In this document: piece by piece, positions 27,912 through 36,771 of the stretch
How the letters are laid out: each line of letters opens with the position of its first letter
Position numbering within the stretch: position 1 is the stretch's first letter
Assembly (NCBI RefSeq): GCF_016758195.1
Contig: NZ_QYAC01000005.1
Location: forward strand, 62,001-126,000
Direction: 5' to 3'
DNA: 64,000 bases
Origin: Leucobacter chromiireducens subsp. solipictus
Lineage (GTDB): Bacteria; Actinomycetota; Actinomycetes; Actinomycetales; Microbacteriaceae
The notes under the pieces: model-generated
Seen by the model: the letters and a program-made list of their open reading frames with translations, nothing else
The model's database searches: none
What the model was told of the DNA's origin: nothing
Translations under genes and position numbers: made by a program

Positions 27912-28211
27912 ATGCCACGCCCGTATCCACCTGAGTTCCGTGCACACGCAATCGCGCTCGTCCGCGAGGGCCGACAGGTCACGCAAACCGCTGCAGACCT
28001 TGGCATCCACGAGGTCACGCTGCATTCCTGGCTCCGTCAAGACGATATAGATTGTGGCCGCAGACCTGGTAGATCTAGCAGCGAAGACGCTGAGCTGCGA
28101 GCAGCACGAAGCCGAATCAGACAGCTCGAGCAGGAGCTTGAGATCGTGAAACTGGCATCGAAATGGCTCTCCGAGGAGGAACGCGTTGACCCAAAAGGGC
28201 GCACCCGGTGA
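27912..28211 (+). CDS. IS3-family transposase OrfA
   Basis: 99 residues. An N-terminal helix-turn-helix (RPYPPEFRAHAIALVREG, then AADLGIHEVTLHSWLRQ) binds the terminal repeats. A leucine-zipper-like stretch follows (RIRQLEQELEIVKLASKWL). The end overlaps orfB by 4 nt (GTGA at 28208-28211). An A-rich run before the overlap (CCCAAAAGGG) is a possible site for the programmed -1 frameshift that makes the OrfAB fusion in this family. Confidence 0.92.
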   Translation: MPRPYPPEFRAHAIALVREGRQVTQTAADLGIHEVTLHSWLRQDDIDCGRRPGRSSSEDAELRAARSRIRQLEQELEIVKLASKWLSEEERVDPKGRTR

Positions 28212-29069
28212 TCGATCGTCTCGTCGACACCAGGGCACCCGTAGAGACCTGCTGCCGACTCTTGGGTGTCTCCAGGCAGGGCTATTACCGGTATCGAAAA
28301 CGTCCCACGAGCGCTACGCAGTTGCGGAGGCAGTGGCTCACGGGTCTGATTCGTGAAATTCACACGGCCTCCCGCGGAACATGCGGGTACCGGCGCATCC
28401 ACGCTGAGCTCACCATCGGGATGGAGATCCCGTGTTCGAGTCGACTGATCTCAGTACTGATGACTCGCGGCGCGATGTACGGGCTTCCGGGCCCGACCCA
28501 GGTGAAGCGACTGAAAGGGGGTGGCTACTGCTGATGATCTCGTGCATCGCAAGTTCCACAGGCACACGCCGGACGAGCTCTGGGTGACGGATATCACGGA
28601 GCATCCTACACGGGAAGGAAAAGTGTTCTGTGCCGCGGTGCTTGACGCCTGTAGCCGGAAGATCGTGGGATGGGCGATCGATTCCAAGCAAGATTCAACG
28701 CTCGTGGTGAATGCCCTCGACATGGCGCTCCGCGCGCGAAAACCAGCCCCAGGTGGCATCGTCCACGCCGATCACGGAGTCCAGTTCACCTCGTGGGCGT
28801 TCACCCAGAAGATCCGCTCTGCAGGGCTTCTGCCGTTGTTCGGAACCGTCGGTGATGCGCTTGATAACGCGATGATGGAATCGTTCTGGTCATCGATGCA
28901 GATCGAGTTGCTGAACCGGAAGAAATGGAGAACGCGGATTGAGCTCGCGAATGCGATATTCGAGTACATCGAGGTGTTCACCAATCGCAGACGAAGGCAT
29001 TCGTCGTTGGGTTATCGAACTCCCACGGACTTCGATCTCGCCCTTTCAAAGCAGTTGACATCCGCCTGA
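28208..29069 (+). pseudogene. IS3-family transposase OrfB, split by a frameshift
   Basis: The two halves lie in different frames. 28208-28534 holds the HTH_21 region (CGYRRIHAELTIGMEIPCSS). The frame ending at 29069 holds the DDE integrase core with Asp in LWVTDITEH, Asp in VHADHGVQFTSWAF and Glu in DNAMMESFW. Moving one base within the run of five G at about 28517-28521 joins them into a normal OrfB (LKGVATADDLV). Either one G was gained, which inactivates the element, or this is a homopolymer sequencing error. The three catalytic residues are present. Confidence 0.85.
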
Positions 29070-29160
29070 AGCTAGCGACCGGGACTGGAAACCAAACTGT
29101 AGGTCAGGTCAAACTGTCCCTGAAACCTGCATCGGACCCGTATGGCGACCTCATCAGCTC

Positions 29161-30606
29161 CTAGATTATTTCCATGTATCTCTGTTTTAGATGTTCGAAG
29201 AGGGTCATGTGCCCGTCAATCCGAGCCTGAACAAGGAGCTTTAGATCGTCGTCGTCTAAGGCAATAATGATGCCGCGGTTGTCGAGAGCAGTGTCCTTGC
29301 ACCGCGCAATAACTCTTGACCTATTGTCTCCAAACCCGCGGTAGCAAAGCAGCCCAAGTCGCCCTTTGCGCGGCGAAAACCTTCCTGACAGTTGATCAAA
29401 TTCTGGATTCGCCAAGTTGTTACTGTAGTTTTTGCATTCGACAAACACATTTGGTGCCTCCACGTTGCCCTTGGTTGTGATCCAGTGAAAGAAACCCGTT
29501 TCTGCAACGTTTGTGTATACGAGGTCGACGCGCTTGCGCCCTTCATGAATTTGGAATTCCCGGATTGGCATATCCAAAGCAGGGTAAAGGAGCGCTGTCA
29601 GAAGGTTTTGAATAGCTCGGTGATAATCATCCGCATGTTTCGTGCCGGGCGGAATAATCAAAACTGCCTCGAGGAGCGAACTCCAATCAGGGGGCGGTGT
29701 GCCTGTTATCGCGGCGATGTCGTCGTGGCCCGGTGGCTCAGTGAGTCCGGCCTTGTCCCCCCTGTACTGGCTAAGTAGTTTTGGCCGTTCCTCGGTGACT
29801 TCTTCATTCCATGGTTTAGTGGGTTTTCTATTCTGCTCCCGTAAAGACTTCTTGGTCACGTACCGCGCAAAGCCCCTGCGTTTAGAGCGCTGTTTGACTA
29901 AAGGTGAGTGAGTCTTTCTGAGTTCCTTCTCTTGAAGGTACGGCAGCACGTAGTGGGTCAGATAATCCCCTGCGTCGAATATGGAAGTTTTGCGGACTAT
30001 TCCCTTCGGGATTAGTAGGAGCTTGCTGTTCGGCATTGGAAGGGAAACGTGTTCTGCCTCCCACCTGTGTGTGTGCCGATTCCACTGCGGTCCAGAATCA
30101 AGCCCTGGCTCCAGAGGGATTCCATGCTCCAAGCACATCCTTTGGGTGAACTTGATGAGTTGGCTCCGGATGATGTTGATCGTCATGTCTGAGATGCGAT
30201 CATGGCCAATGCCCGGTACAAACAGGGCTGTTTCTTCGATGTCGTTGAGGAGTCCGCTTGTTACCGCCCCGCTACTGCTGAGTGCGTCGTAGATGTCAGC
30301 CGCTAGACCAGCTGCCACTCCACTTCCGCTGGAAGCCGCACGCGACAACCCAAGATGAGCTTCGTTGGACTCGCCCAGCATTGAAAGTAGGTAGATACCT
30401 CTGTTTCGATCGCCTGAACGGATGGATGCCAGAACCTCGTCGTAAAAGTCCTGTAGCAGACTTACGCATTCTTGAGCCCACTCGGACTTCATTCCCCTAA
30501 GTGCGCTTGGGTCAACGAATACGGGAGTATCCAAGATGGTGTCTACATCAAGGAAATCGAGCGAAGGCTGTGAAACTGCGAGCCCGTAGAACTCTGAAAC
30601 TCTCAT
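29161..30606 (-). CDS. PD-(D/E)XK nuclease-like protein, candidate defence gene
   Basis: 481 residues. In the C-terminal third, GRKRVDLVYTN is followed about 30 residues later by VFVECKNYSNNLANPEFDQL, the Asp ... Glu-x-Lys layout of PD-(D/E)XK nucleases. The first 330 residues match nothing recognised; they include a helical region, DRISDMTINIIRSQLIKF, and a basic segment RSKRRGFARYVTKKSLREQNRK that may bind nucleic acid. No methyltransferase is beside it. It stands alone between the IS and the FRG gene, with lower GC than the chromosome. A stand-alone antiphage or antiplasmid nuclease is the best inference. Confidence 0.7.
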   Translation of the reverse strand: MRVSEFYGLAVSQPSLDFLDVDTILDTPVFVDPSALRGMKSEWAQECVSLLQDFYDEVLASIRSGDRNRGIYLLSMLGESNEAHLGLSRAASSGSGVAAGLAADIYDALSSSGAVTSGLLNDIEETALFVPGIGHDRISDMTINIIRSQLIKFTQRMCLEHGIPLEPGLDSGPQWNRHTHRWEAEHVSLPMPNSKLLLIPKGIVRKTSIFDAGDYLTHYVLPYLQEKELRKTHSPLVKQRSKRRGFARYVTKKSLREQNRKPTKPWNEEVTEERPKLLSQYRGDKAGLTEPPGHDDIAAITGTPPPDWSSLLEAVLIIPPGTKHADDYHRAIQNLLTALLYPALDMPIREFQIHEGRKRVDLVYTNVAETGFFHWITTKGNVEAPNVFVECKNYSNNLANPEFDQLSGRFSPRKGRLGLLCYRGFGDNRSRVIARCKDTALDNRGIIIALDDDDLKLLVQARIDGHMTLFEHLKQRYMEII

Positions 30607-30979
30607 TGTCTCTCCAAGTGGCAGCTATGACAAACGTTTCTGCCAGCATATCTGTGGGCTAGGGAGCTTCTCGTTCTCTCTGGGGTAGAGCCATTTCAAC
30701 GCCGAGTGGAGCAGACTTGACTTGCTGTCCGATTTAGGGGCGGCGTCCCTTAGCTAGCCGCGCACTCGGAGTTTTGAGTAAATTGCCTGGGGGTTGATGG
30801 ACATTCAAACGGCAGGTGGGTAAGAGGGAAGATGTGAGTGATCTGATGGTGCGTAGCTGAATGCCTTTGGGGTCGCATAAGGCATTCGTAACGAGTCTCT
30901 GGAGTTTATGCCACAATCCCTCCACATTTCACACCGCCCGACCAGGGCAAGGTTGCCCTCACCCCAAGAAGCGCTGCTT
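30607..30979. other. Intergenic stretch, element 2
   Basis: About 370 bp between two minus-strand genes. No open frame with a ribosome site, no clear hairpin. It presumably contains the promoter of the PD-(D/E)XK gene. Confidence 0.4.
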
Positions 30980-31978
30980 CTAGCCGTCTTCTCGCAAAGA
31001 GCTACTGATCAAGTATTTTGAGAGTCTCGCAATCTCCGTTACCGGAGGGTAAAGGGTGTCCTTGCGGATATCCGCTTCGGATAGGTGCCCCAGGAGTTCT
31101 CGCTTCCAGCTCGCAGGTATTGTCACTACCCAGCCGACCGGCTGGTCTCTGCCGCGACGGGCTTGGTTTTTTTGCAGTTGCCAATCGATCCAGAAATTGC
31201 TCAGATCTTCTTCGAGGGGAACCGCGAATTGCTCCCCTCTGCCTCTGCTGTGGAATCCTTCATCGTGCAGTGCTTCGTTCAGGAATGTATCTAGGCCGCC
31301 GCAAATAAAGGCTCCCCGTTGCGCGTGCATTCGGGAATCGAGGGACAGATGCTTCACTGGGACTACTTTTCGGATCCACTTATTCCCAGGCTGGTCGTCT
31401 CTTCCTGCCATCAGCCAGGGCAAGTTGTCGCTGTCGTGGAGCTTACCCTCCTTGGCTTTGGCAACGCGGGTATGAAGTAGGAAGAGTACTCCGTCACGGT
31501 CGTGATTAGTTTCAACTGCAAAGTACAGTGCTTCTAAAGGGCCGAGTGAAACGTCCAATAGGCGAGTCGGAGATCCATGGTGTTGCATCACCATGAGTAG
31601 CTGGCCATCTGTCATACCTAGGCCTAAGCCTTGCCGTCTGGCTTCCGCTATGAGCTTTCGCTCCATCATTTGAAGTCTTGCCTCAGTAACGGCTCCCCTT
31701 AGCGACGCACCCCGCATCTCGCGATAAAGTGAGCTCGTAAGCCCGTAGAAGATATCTGACTGCCCTCGGAAGAACAGCTTCTGCTTGTCGCCCTTCAGGT
31801 CGCCTTGTGCTTGGTATTGAAAGTCCCAGGCTCCGAGTTCAACAAAGTCGGACTCGAGAAAAGACCAGAGAGCAGCAGCGCTATTCAGCCCCATTTCCTC
31901 ATTGATGCTGAATGCCCGCCAGCTTTCTTGCCGCATCTTATTGAGCTGTTGCAGTGTGATGCGTCTCAATTGGTTCAC
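30980..31978 (-). CDS. FRG-domain protein
   Basis: 332 residues. The FRG signature is clear: KLFFRGQSDIFYGLTSSLYR near residue 70, then MQHHGSPTRLLDVSLGPLEALYFAV near residue 130, and RMHAQRGAFICGG. Family members share conserved Arg, His and Asp residues and are found in phage-defence and mobile settings; their chemistry is not settled. The N-terminal 60 residues are helical. It is the last gene of element 2 before the right end, next to the PD-(D/E)XK gene on the same strand but 370 bp away, so a shared operon is uncertain. Confidence 0.85.
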   Translation of the reverse strand: MNQLRRITLQQLNKMRQESWRAFSINEEMGLNSAAALWSFLESDFVELGAWDFQYQAQGDLKGDKQKLFFRGQSDIFYGLTSSLYREMRGASLRGAVTEARLQMMERKLIAEARRQGLGLGMTDGQLLMVMQHHGSPTRLLDVSLGPLEALYFAVETNHDRDGVLFLLHTRVAKAKEGKLHDSDNLPWLMAGRDDQPGNKWIRKVVPVKHLSLDSRMHAQRGAFICGGLDTFLNEALHDEGFHSRGRGEQFAVPLEEDLSNFWIDWQLQKNQARRGRDQPVGWVVTIPASWKRELLGHLSEADIRKDTLYPPVTEIARLSKYLISSSLREDG

Positions 31979-32354
31979 CTACTATCTGTCACCGAATTAT
32001 GGATCGGGGATCCCTGCCCAGTCAAATAGCGGACGATAAGAAGTGGCTATCGATTTGGTTGGGTCACCTACGCGTTATCTTGGGCTCCGAGTCAAAGTGT
32101 TGCAACAGCGGACAAATCTTCGGCATTTGAGAGGTAGCCGGCTTCCGGACTTTGGTGCTGGGGCTCGCGCCGCACAAGTGACGCGAGAGCTCGTGTCCTT
32201 CCCCCTGCCCTGATTCAGTGCGCCTATTCGCGCCAATCGGGACTATCTAGTTCGGTTCCTGCACCGTTGCACACGGTGTGCACACAGCGCACTCCCTGAA
32301 AATCGTGATTTAAGTTTTGGTACAAGGTGAGTGTGATGGAGTCGCCCAAAGGGG
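31979..32354. other. Right-end region of element 2
   Basis: About 375 bp without a gene. It contains the palindrome TGCACACGGTGTGCA at 32269-32283, which repeats the TGTGCA word seen at the other element ends and may be an accessory binding site. Confidence 0.5.
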
Positions 32355-32368
32355 GTGCAAAATGTGCA
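32355..32368. repeat. Right-end 14-mer of element 2
   Basis: GTGCAAAATGTGCA, identical in sequence and in its 40-bp distance to the core to 24403-24416 at the right end of element 1. Confidence 0.65.
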
Positions 32369-32408
32369 AACACCTGTTGCGTAAAAGCCCAGATCGGAGA
32401 TGGTATTG

Positions 32409-32457
32409 CTTCCATGGTAAGGAAGGGGTCGCCAGTTCAATCCTGGCTCGGGGCTCT
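32409..32457. repeat. att core copy C (right boundary of the island), tRNA-Thr fragment
   Basis: Identical over 49 bp to copy A. It lacks the 5' half of tRNA-Thr. Copies B and C are both followed by GACTCT, copy A is not. Confidence 0.88.
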
Positions 32458-32490
32458 GACTCTCTGGCTCGCACTCGTGCGGGCCAGTTT

Positions 32491-32564
32491 GGCTGAGTAG
32501 CTCAGCTGGTTAGAGCGCACGACTCATAATCGTGAGGTCGCGGGATCGAGCCCCGCCTCAGCTA
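32491..32564 (+). tRNA. tRNA-Met (CAT), copy C, the resident chromosomal copy
   Basis: Third identical copy. It is outside the right-hand core, so it is the host's own gene, which before integration would have followed tRNA-Thr directly. Confidence 0.95.
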
Positions 32565-32573
32565 CAGAGGGTC

Positions 32574-32610
32574 ACGACAAACCCCCGGTTTCGGCCGGGG
32601 GTTTTGTCGT
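32574..32610 (+). terminator. Terminator after tRNA-Met copy C
   Basis: ACGACAAACCCCCGG with CCGGGGGTTTTGTCGT, a long GC-rich hairpin with an internal T run, 10 nt after the tRNA. Confidence 0.88.
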
Positions 32611-32923
32611 CCCGCTCGCGCATCGGCTCCGGTCGACGCTCCGACACGCAGCTTGTCCTGCGACGTGGGCGAGTCGGTGAAGCGGCTGAGCCGGGCGAGC
32701 CGGGCGCTGAGCGCCTGAACCACCGAGGGGTTGAGTTCGCTGCATTCGAGTCGGGTGGGTCGCCGGGGAGACGCCGGGAAATCACTGAGTGCAGGAAGGC
32801 CTTTCGCCGCGGGGGACTGTCCTCCCCACACTCAGCTGGGCACCGATACACTGGTGGGCGCTGCCCTGGGTTCGCTCGGACGCGGCATCCACGGGGCTCG
32901 GGGGACCGAACCTGGAGGTCCAG

Positions 32924-35485
32924 TTGCGCAAGATCGCTTATCAGCCGCGTCCACACTTGGTGCAGATCCTGCGCCGATACTTGCTCGCCGGATACGACAT
33001 CGAACTGCTGTCTCCGCGGGGCAACGGCGGATCGCGGTTTCTGCGTGAGTTCCTCGCGGAGATCAAAGAGCACGGCCACTCTGCCGTATTGCTCCCCGAC
33101 GTCGGGGAGGAGCGTCCCGTCCCGAGCACGCTGCTGGCGGCTCTTGCCGATCAGGGGCGGACCGTCCCGAACGCGTCGGTGAGCTCCCCGCTCGAGCTCG
33201 CGGCGCACATGGAGCGGGCGTTTGGCAATCGCTCCCTGATCCTGATTGTCGATGGCCCGCAGGCGTTGACCCCGTTGCTCCAGGCTGCGATTGCGCTCTA
33301 CCGGGCCTCCGCTCAGTTGCAGATCGTCCTGCTCTGCGAGAGTGAGGATTCCGCTCCCGAGCGCGCCCCACGAGCGGTCACGGTGCCCCTGCCAACGCTC
33401 ACGCTCGAAGAACTGGGCGCCGTGCTCCACGGGGTGAGCGGTGCGCCGCTCGACGCGGGCTCGCTGAGTCGGGTGTACGCGAAATCCGCGGGGCTCGTCA
33501 AACTTGCGATCGCGATTACGGAGATCGGCACGATTGAGGGGAACCTCAAGCTCGTCGACGGCGTGTGGACGGCCGCCCGGGATCTGTGGAGCCCCCGCCT
33601 CCTCCCGATGGTGCGGCGGTATGCGCAGGCGGCACCCACCGAGGACCGAGAAGCGCTCGAAGCGCTCTCGGTGGCGGGCGTGGTGGCGGCCACCGACGCG
33701 GTCGCTCTCGTCGGGGAAGAGCGCCTGGAGCGCCAGCGATTGGTCGCCGTAGAGGTCTCGGGGACGCGACATTGGGTGACGGTGAATCCGCCGATCCTCG
33801 GTGAAATGCTCCGGCGCGGCGGGTCCGCAATGAGGCTGAGCCGTGTCCGGACTCAGGTCGAGGCGGTCACGTCGAAGCCCGTGAAACCTGTCGTTGCCGG
33901 GGAAACGGGACTTCGGATCGGTCGCATCGACCCACTCATGATGCGTCGTGTGGCCGAGAGCCGGGCGGCCGCGCTGCGAAACGCGCGCCGTGCCTGGACT
34001 GAGCAGGCGAGCGCCGGCGCTGGCCTGCGGCTGATCGAAGAGCTTGTCGCGACGAGCGCCCCGGCACCGGAGGTGCTCGACGTTGTCGCGCGGGTATCGC
34101 AGTACAGCCTCAGCCAGGAACAGCGCGCAACGCTCCGGATCTGGGAGGCGCGCGTACAGGGGTACCAGAACGGCGAAGTGCGTCGAGCGCTTTCGCTGCT
34201 GGATACGTCCGGGGAGCGGGGCCGAGAGCTCGGCGCGTATCGCGGCCTGGTCGTCGCCGCCCGGGTGCGGCTCGCTGCGGACCTGGACGTCATTCCCGCG
34301 GACGCGGAAACCCAGCTCGCCGACTCGGATACCTTGCCGTTGCTGGTGCGACACGAACTCCGGACCGAGCTGAGCGCGGTGCGCTACGCGCGAGGACACC
34401 TGGCGGCAGCGAGTGCCGGGCTCGCAGAGCTTCGGCAGTGGAGCTCCGGTCGGGTCGGTCATCGTGTGCGGCTCTACGAGGCCCTGGTGGATCTGGGGGC
34501 GGGGAGAGTCGACGCCGCGACCGATGCCGCGACACGGGGATTTGACGACGCAAAGGATGAGCTCGACGGGGCCATGATGCGGGCCTATACCTATGTGTTG
34601 CTGCTACTCATCGTGGCGCGTGGACAGAGCCTCGGAGTGCCGCGGGTGAACGAACTCTTCGCCGCGCTGGGCAGCGTCCCCACGTTCCCGCAGAACGCCG
34701 ATTTGGGAGTGCGCGTCTGCGGCGTGATGAGTGCAAGCGGCTCCGCGGAAGAGATTCATGCGCTCGTGCAGGATCTGGGAGCGGTTCCGCTCTCGTCAGG
34801 AACGCTGCCCGGAACGAGTCGGGCTCTGGTAGACGCAAAACTTGCGGCGATCCGAGGCGATGCCGCGGTCGCGGCCGAGCTGTGCTGGAACGACGCCCTG
34901 GAGTTGCGTCGGCGCGGCGGCGCGCTCGCCGCCGCGTACAGCGCCATCCGGGCGTTGGAGTATTCCTACGATGAGGCGCATGCCCGTGAGCTCGCTGAGT
35001 GGCTGCAAGACATCGACAGCGAACCGCTCCGCGCGATCCTTGAGTACTTCCGTGCGCGTGCGCGTGGGGACGCCGCCGGGGTGCGGGATGTGATTCAGCG
35101 CCTTGCGGCAACCGGCCAGGTGGGCCACGCAATGCAGGCCTACCGCGATCTCGGGCGGCTGCAGGAAGTGAGAAATGATCACCAGCTTGCGGCCGATATT
35201 TCCGCGGAGCGAGATGCGTTCAGCAGCGCACTTGAGAGTAACGGCATTGACCTCCTCCAGATCGTTGCCACCGAGGCGAGGCTCACGCGGCGAGAGGAGG
35301 AGGTCGCACGACTGATCGCGACCGGCCTCACGAATCGACAGATCCAGGAAGAACTCGTGCTGAGCATTCGGACCGTCGAGAACCACGTGCACCGGCTCAT
35401 GCGAAAGCTCCGCGTATCGTCGCGACAGGAAGTCATTGATGCGGTGCGCGGATGGGTGGGAGAACCCGTGACGGATCGCGCCTAG
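32924..35485 (+). CDS. Large LuxR-family regulator (LAL-like, degenerate P-loop)
   Basis: 853 residues from TTG 32924, which has GGAGG 5 nt upstream. The frame stays open to GTG 32789, but that extension is unlike the family. The N-terminus looks like a STAND/AAA ATPase whose Walker A is degenerate (LLSPRGNGGSRF), with a Walker B-like stretch SLILIVDGPQ. A helical-repeat middle follows. The C-terminal LuxR domain reads LTRREEEVARLIATGLTNRQ, then SIRTVENHVHRLMRKL. ATP use is doubtful without the Lys-Ser/Thr pair. It probably regulates the surface-protein genes about 1 kb downstream; this is inferred from position. Confidence 0.85.
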   Translation: MRKIAYQPRPHLVQILRRYLLAGYDIELLSPRGNGGSRFLREFLAEIKEHGHSAVLLPDVGEERPVPSTLLAALADQGRTVPNASVSSPLELAAHMERAFGNRSLILIVDGPQALTPLLQAAIALYRASAQLQIVLLCESEDSAPERAPRAVTVPLPTLTLEELGAVLHGVSGAPLDAGSLSRVYAKSAGLVKLAIAITEIGTIEGNLKLVDGVWTAARDLWSPRLLPMVRRYAQAAPTEDREALEALSVAGVVAATDAVALVGEERLERQRLVAVEVSGTRHWVTVNPPILGEMLRRGGSAMRLSRVRTQVEAVTSKPVKPVVAGETGLRIGRIDPLMMRRVAESRAAALRNARRAWTEQASAGAGLRLIEELVATSAPAPEVLDVVARVSQYSLSQEQRATLRIWEARVQGYQNGEVRRALSLLDTSGERGRELGAYRGLVVAARVRLAADLDVIPADAETQLADSDTLPLLVRHELRTELSAVRYARGHLAAASAGLAELRQWSSGRVGHRVRLYEALVDLGAGRVDAATDAATRGFDDAKDELDGAMMRAYTYVLLLLIVARGQSLGVPRVNELFAALGSVPTFPQNADLGVRVCGVMSASGSAEEIHALVQDLGAVPLSSGTLPGTSRALVDAKLAAIRGDAAVAAELCWNDALELRRRGGALAAAYSAIRALEYSYDEAHARELAEWLQDIDSEPLRAILEYFRARARGDAAGVRDVIQRLAATGQVGHAMQAYRDLGRLQEVRNDHQLAADISAERDAFSSALESNGIDLLQIVATEARLTRREEEVARLIATGLTNRQIQEELVLSIRTVENHVHRLMRKLRVSSRQEVIDAVRGWVGEPVTDRA

Positions 35486-36050
35486 TTTCGGTGAACGATA
35501 CTCAGAACCGCTCCGCGGCGCACTCGACTCAGCATGCTGGCTACTCAGTTTCCGCGGAGCCGCGAAAATCGGGCCTAGTCTCAATGTTGAGAGGTTCGCA
35601 ACGCACCACACAGACTCGGTTCCCGAGTCGCGGAGCGGAAAGGGAGGGGCACGGCAATGGTCATGTCTCTGCGAATCTCTCAACGCTGGTGGAATCTTCG
35701 CAACGACGGAGTTGATGAAGCTAGCACTTCGCTGTGGTCGACCGATACCCCCATCCCCCATCCCCTCGGTCGACCACAGCGTCATTCTTCCGCCGTTCCC
35801 GCACGGGTCGGGTACGGTGGCCCGCGGCGACAGCGTACTCGTATCTTCGAAAGCTCGCGATTCCCCTTGACGAAATGCGAGTTCAGACGTACTTTTCAGA
35901 GTGCAGGGCCTCGCAGCGATGCCGCGTCGTGATCCCCAACACATCCCCAGGCGCGATCTGCACTCGGGTGAGGCCGGGTCTCCTGAGAAACACGATTGGG
36001 TTCCGGGAGACCCTTGCATGTGTGCAGGATTCTCGACGAGTGTCGAGCGG
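35486..36050. other. Non-coding region with two large hairpins
   Basis: A perfect 16-bp inverted repeat (35730-35745 with 35766-35781, 20-nt loop) and an 8-bp one (35976-35983 with 36006-36013). The first may terminate the LuxR transcript, although it lies 245 bp beyond the stop. No convincing gene. Confidence 0.5.
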
Positions 36051-36326
36051 TCACCCGTGCAGCCCTGCCCAGGGGGCACCGCTCGGCGCAGTGTGCGACG
36101 AGGCTTGAACCGCGCGGAGCTCACGCACGAAATGACTGCACAGCGCCGAGGCCTCGAATTCGGAGTCCGCCGAACACCGGATCATGTCGATGACCTCGCC
36201 GATCAGTTCGCACCCGGCACACTCGGAGAGCGGAGCGGACTCGGCCGCGTGCGTGCACAACCGACGGTAGGCGTGGATCAGTGCGGCGGCGACCGTGCCC
36301 AGTCGCGCTCGCGGATCCTCGTTCAC
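36051..36326 (-). CDS. Small hypothetical Cys-containing protein
   Basis: 91 residues from GTG 36326, with GAGGAGG a few nt upstream. Third positions are GC-rich over most of its length, as in real genes here. The sequence is helical with four Cys, including LSECAGCELIGEVIDMIRC. No family recognised. The CxxC with further Cys could bind metal. It is divergent from the 57-residue gene at 36542. Confidence 0.5.
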   Translation of the reverse strand: MNEDPRARLGTVAAALIHAYRRLCTHAAESAPLSECAGCELIGEVIDMIRCSADSEFEASALCSHFVRELRAVQASSHTAPSGAPWAGLHG

Positions 36327-36541
36327 ACGCCCTCCTCGCTGAGGTCATCGCCGCTCCAGACGCTCACCACAGTCAAGTTGGGACGGCCCGCGCTGTCAAG
36401 TAGCGGGGGACAACACTTGACGGATCCCCGAATTCCCACGAGAGTTACTGACAAGAAGCGTGATTCTCAGAGCCACGATGTTCATCGCCGAACACGAGTG
36501 GTGCGTTCCCGAGTACACAGGGTCATAAAGGAGACGTGAGT

Positions 36542-36715
36542 ATGGGGCGGTTCACTGATTCGGTGAAGTCACTGTTTGGGCGACGCGAGCGCCGGGTCTT
36601 TACACCCGAGGACGCCGCGGAGATCGACGACTGGGTCGGCGAGGGTGGTGCGGCTCATCCGGACGGGCCGCCGCGCGTGACCGACGACGCAGACGACACG
36701 CTCCCAGAGCGGTAG
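36542..36715 (+). CDS. 57-residue acidic hypothetical protein
   Basis: ATG 36542 lies 9 nt after AAAGGAG. The protein has an amphipathic basic start (MGRFTDSVKSLFGRRERR) and an acidic tail with VTDDADDTLPER. It ends 56 bp before the surface-protein gene and is probably co-transcribed with it. The N-terminal helix could bind membrane. No family recognised. Confidence 0.6.
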   Translation: MGRFTDSVKSLFGRRERRVFTPEDAAEIDDWVGEGGAAHPDGPPRVTDDADDTLPER

Positions 36716-36771
36716 TCGAAAGTACATCAGGGGCTCGGGGGAGTCCTGTGCACAGGCACGAGGGGGAAACA

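Larger units (their letters stand above)
27843..29111 (+). mobile_element. IS3-family insertion sequence, 1269 bp
   Basis: Perfect 25-bp terminal inverted repeats (27843-27867 with 29087-29111), beginning TGACC and ending GGTCA, flank orfA and orfB transposase frames. No flanking target duplication is visible, in keeping with a deletion next to the element after insertion. Confidence 0.92.
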
